64,000 bases of DNA, taken from Chloranthus sessilifolius (Eukaryota; Streptophyta; Magnoliopsida; Chloranthales; Chloranthaceae). Shown here piece by piece: positions 60,590-64,000 of the stretch. The stretch covers positions 60,486,104 through 60,550,103 of the forward strand of contig CM037587.1 of assembly GCA_021018995.1 (NCBI GenBank), written 5' to 3'. Within the stretch, counting starts at the first letter, position 1, and each line of letters starts with the position of its first letter. A program made the translations under genes and the position numbers. Under the pieces are notes generated by a model that did not search any database, had not been told where the DNA came from, and saw only the letters and a program-made list of their open reading frames with translations.

Positions 60590-61390
60590 TCATAAATGAT
60601 TTTATAATGATTTTACCGTTAGATTTTATTAATATCTTAAGATTTGGTCATTGCATAGTAAATCCACCGTTGGATCTCGTTACGATCTCACATTATGATC
60701 GTTTGACTAAAAGTCAATGACTCCACCATTGGATTTGATCAAAGTCATAAGATCTGGTTAATATATAATAAATCTATCATTGGATCTCATTACGATATCG
60801 CATTATGATCGTTTGACTAAAAGTCAATGATTCTACCATTAGATTTGACCAAAATCACAAGATCTGATCAATATATAATAAATCCATCATTGGATCTTAT
60901 TACGATCTCATATTATGATCGTTTGACTAAAATTCAATGATTCTACTGTTGGATTTGACCACAATCACAAGATCTGGTTAATATATAATAAATCTACTGT
61001 TGGATCTCATTATGATTTCTCAATATGATAGTTTGACTAAAAGTCAATAATTCCATCATTAGATTTGACCAAAATCACAAGATCTAGTCAAAATATAATA
61101 AATTTATCGTTGAATCTCATTATAATCTCACATTATGATCGTTTCACTAAAAGTCAACACATCCACAGTTAGATTTGACCAAATTTATAAAATCTGGTCA
61201 ATATGCGATAAATCTACCGTTAAATCTCGTTACGATCTCATATTATGATTGTTCGACTAAAAGTCAACGAGTCTACCGTTAAATTTGACCAAATTTATAA
61301 GATCTGGTCAATATGCGATAAATCTACCATTAAATCCCGTTACAATCTCATATTATGATCGTTTTGACTAAAAGTCAACGAGTCCACTGT
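60590..61390. repeat. 110-bp tandem repeats in 5' LTR, seven units
   Basis: GATCGTTTGACTAAAAGTCA-type words start at 60697, 60807, 60917, 61027, 61137, 61247 and 61357, exactly 110 bases apart, the same number as in the other LTR. Confidence 0.9.
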
Positions 61391-62086
61391 GAAAAAATTT
61401 ATGATCTCGAGGTTAAGGTGCAAACCCTTATTTGAAGGAGTGATGATCCGAACCGCGAGAGAAACTCTAATTATCATAGATTAATATTTTGGATATTATA
61501 GTCCAAAATCATTCTTCGGGTTCGTGATTGCAACCCGTATGAGTATCGAATTTATGGTTATAATCCGAGTGTATTAGGAGTTATGCCAAGGGTCGTACTC
61601 ACGTAGCTTAACTATTTCTAAGTACGCAAGAGATTGGGTACGAGTCATAACGCGTAATCTCAAATTACAATCATAAATCCTACTTAGGAGGAGTCGTAGC
61701 TCTTATCCTAAGCGTATCTCCTTTAGGTAAGGGTCGTAGCCCTTATTCTAAATGTCTTAATCCTAACTTATTCCTCTCGTCCACTTTTAAAAAAAAATAA
61801 TAAAAAAAAGAAGAAGAAAAGAATAATCAGAATTTCGGAGATACTCTAAAATCTTTTTTAGAAGAGTCGGAGATATTTTTGACAGAGCTCTCGTGTCAGA
61901 ATTTTCGGATCTCTTGCAATGAGGACGGGTCTGCTATTTATAGATTTATGGTAGCGGTTATAGAAGTTACGATCCTACGATTCCAGTAAGGTTTTCATGA
62001 AATGAACGGTTGAGAGAGCTGCGTAAGTTTTCGTCTTCACGCGGATTGAGAAAGATTCTTCTCACTTACGTCATTCTTTTCTCATA

Positions 62087-62760
62087 ACCACCTAGGTGGA
62101 TAAGTGTTTTTCTATCCATCTAGGTGGATAAGTATTTTTCTATCCACCTTGGTGGATAATAATTTTTTTAGCCAGCTAGGTGGCTAGATATATTTTCTAT
62201 CCACTTAGGTGGATAAAGATTTTTCTAGCCTCCTAGGTGGATAAGTATTTCTAGTCAGCTAAGTGGCTAGGTATATTTTCTGTCCACCTAGGTAGATAAG
62301 TATTTTTCTATCCACCTAGGTGCATAAGTATTTTTCTAGCCAGCTAGGTGGCTAAGTATATTTTTCTAGTCACCTAGGTGGATAAGTATTTTTCTATTCA
62401 CCTAGGTGGATAAATATTTTTCTAGCCAGCTAGGTGGCTAGGTATATTTTCTATCTACCTAGGTGGATAAATATTTTTCTAGCCACCTACGTGATTACGT
62501 ATATTTTCTATCCACCTAGATGGATAAGTATTTTTCTAGCCAACTAGGTGGCTAGTTATATTTTCTATCCACCTAGGTCGATAAGTATTTTTCTATCCAC
62601 CTAGGTGGATAAATATTTTTCTAGCCAGCCACCTAGGTGGCTATGTATATTTTTCTAATCACTTAGGTGGCTAAATATATTTTCTATTCACCTAGGTGGC
62701 TACGTATATTTTTCTAGCTACCTAAGTAGCTATGCATATTTTTCTAGCCACCTAGGTGTC
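62087..62760. repeat. palindromic minisatellite in 5' LTR
   Basis: Roughly 22-24 units of the same CCACCTAGGTGG minisatellite as in the 3' LTR, which has more than twice as many. Confidence 0.92.
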
Positions 62761-62930
62761 TGACATAGTTTAGGACTTTAAATCCTAATTAGAGTAGAAT
62801 TTGTTAAAAAAAAAAAACTATAAACAATCTCTTTTCCTAATCCCTTCTATTAATTTATTCTATCTGATTTTTAAGACTAAGTGGAAAAAGAAAAAGTTCT
62901 CAATTCCAAAATTTTCGAGTCAACAATGTT

Positions 62931-63001
62931 TTATTGAAGGCAGCTAGATATTTGGATTTCCCTGTGCGGCATGTTCTCCCTCAAATGCCCCCTGAAGTCA
63001 G
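62931..63001 (+). pseudogene. right half of the exon split by element 1
   Basis: After the TSD (62926-62930) the frame reads LLKAARYLDFPVRHVLPQMP, then PEV, and ends at AG|GTATGTG. The splice donor and open frame indicate that element 1 landed inside an exon of a plus-strand gene. Exon-like segments continue to the right (63155-63200 with a GTAAGTT donor, and 63293-63342 reading ERKLIPKVASAFEKNL). Gene not recognised. It may be the gene of the 23.5-23.9 kb exons. Confidence 0.5.
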
Positions 63002-63344
63002 GTATGTGAATTATTAATATTATTAATGATCTAATGACTTGAGGGGTGTATATATGGCTTGTTGCAAATTTATCGAAGTATCAATTTGTTTCGATTTCTG
63101 TACTTACAAGTTATTTAAGTCATTTGATGCTTCTAATCTTGTAGGTCACCTATAGATTGCTTGTTGTTGCATTGGATAAATCTTCTTTTTTACTTCAAAG
63201 GTAAGTTCAAATTAATTTTCTTGGATTTTCTATGATCTGTTTTGGTGCTACATATAAATTGTTTGATGAAATTCCTCACATAATTTCATTAGCGAGAGAA
63301 AGCTAATACCCAAAGTAGCATCTGCATTTGAGAAGAACTTATAA

Positions 63345-64000
63345 AAGTGGTGCATTAGTTTGGCAAGTTGCTATTTATTTTATATAGAAAATTTTTTCAT
63401 TGTACTGAATCACTTGTAATTTATATATTATTTTTTATAGTTATGGATTGTTTGATAGATAGAAAGTTCTCATCTCCTTTTGTGAGGTGTGGGTCCAGAC
63501 CACAGTAATAGGAGGTGTACGGGCTAGGCCAATGATGTCCACTAGTGCTCCCACATGCATGGTCATTAAGTTGGGGTCCCAGAATAAGTTGGCAGGAATG
63601 AACTTTTTTATAGAAAAGGGTAAAAAGTAGCATTGCTTTTTTAGGATAAAGCACTAAGAAAAAGCACTAACAAAAGTAGGAGTCCTAGTTTAGGATTTCC
63701 AACTATATGGTGGAAAAGTTATATAGTGACTTTGAGATTGACTAGCTCACCTCTACCACAATTTTGGGCTGGTAGAGTTGGATGTCATTGTTTAGGTGCA
63801 CAAATTAATGCTAGTGCTGGGCAAAGTCTTGATGACATGAGCAATAGGAAAAATGAGACCCTTTGGATGGTGGCCAAGTAGTTATATTATAGCTTGTCGT
63901 ATAGCATAGTTTATATATACTTAGATCTTTATCTTCATTCGATCAAACGAGATAAGTTTTTTATTCAAAACTTGAGAGACATGAAGAAATTTAGTTTAGA
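63345..64000. other. non-coding, no gene seen
   Basis: AT-rich. The 77-codon minus-strand frame at 63421-63654 shows no family motif. Confidence 0.35.

Larger units (their letters stand above)
24213..62925 (-). mobile_element. Element 1: Tat/Ogre-like Ty3/gypsy retrotransposon, host of the nest
   Basis: The element reads leftward: 5' LTR 60040-62925, PBS, gag, protease, RT, RNase H, integrase, a tandem-repeat tail, PPT, and 3' LTR 24213-28040. The TSD ATGTT is perfect (24208-24212 and 62926-62930). An archaeal-type RNase H domain with LYFDGAS and NNVAEYEAL, long LTRs and 3' tandem repeats place it in the Tat lineage (Ogre-like in size, about 16 kb of its own sequence). It is interrupted by element 2 in its 3' repeats. 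The coding region is broken, with roughly ten or more breaks. LTR divergence ranges from about 1% to about 8% along the LTR. It is the oldest of the three by position. Confidence 0.92.
60040..62925 (-). repeat. 5' LTR of element 1 (2.9 kb)
   Basis: Starts TATAAACAATAAATTTACG, ends GAGTCAACA, followed by TSD ATGTT. It contains the 110-bp array (60697-61385, seven registers), a TATA box on the minus strand (61934-61943) and the minisatellite (62087-62760). Confidence 0.95.

Overview
This window is nuclear DNA from a flowering plant with a repeat-rich genome. The evidence is spliced fragments of plant host genes (GCN1, an RH7-like DEAD-box helicase, an A20/AN1 zinc-finger SAP, a bHLH-MYC_N regulator), plant Ty1/copia and Ty3/gypsy (Tat/Athila-like) retrotransposons, CACTA-type transposon ends and two classes of LINE remnant. 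The species cannot be fixed from sequence alone. I see no clearly intact host gene.

Layout. 1-3.3 kb: the 5' part of a Ty1/copia element on the minus strand, running off the left edge. 3.9-4.3 kb: a dead A20/AN1 stress-associated-protein gene (minus). 4.7-6.7 kb: two CACTA-like left ends enclosing the decayed first exons of a plus-strand coiled-coil gene. 7.6-8.8 kb: an L1-type LINE remnant. 11.4-16.6 kb: minus-strand exon fragments from at least four unrelated host genes in series (GCN1, RH7, a YtqB/MnmM-type SAM methyltransferase, bHLH-MYC_N), still carrying introns, with an RTE-type LINE tail between them and a CACTA right end at 18,471. 19.4-20.1 kb: a leader and first-exon-like segment on the same strand. 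23.5-24.2 kb and 62.9-63.0 kb: exons of a decayed plus-strand gene, split by a large insertion.

24,213-62,925 is that insertion: three LTR retrotransposons nested like dolls, each with a perfect 5-bp target-site duplication. The outer one (element 1, Tat/Ogre-like, minus strand, TSD ATGTT) has LTRs of 3.8 and 2.9 kb. Inside its 3' tandem repeats sits element 2 (28,936-51,426, plus strand, TSD GCTAC), which has gag and protease but in place of pol a long second gene region. Inside its gag sits element 3 (31,869-41,711, minus strand, TSD GGTAT), with RT, RNase H and integrase. Elements 2 and 3 share the LTR head, the primer-binding site and the 3' untranslated region, so they look like non-autonomous and pol-bearing branches of one family. 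All three are broken fossils.

The most interesting signals are: (a) internal promoter-like blocks in elements 2 and 3 that repeat the motif cluster of each element's own U3 just upstream of an accessory ORF; (b) a palindromic minisatellite (core CCACCTAGGTGG) upstream of the LTR TATA box of element 1 that differs more than two-fold in length between the two LTRs; (c) exactly phased 110-bp repeats in the same LTRs, most carrying an inverted pair of W-box cores; (d) the multi-gene fragment array at 11.4-16.6 kb.
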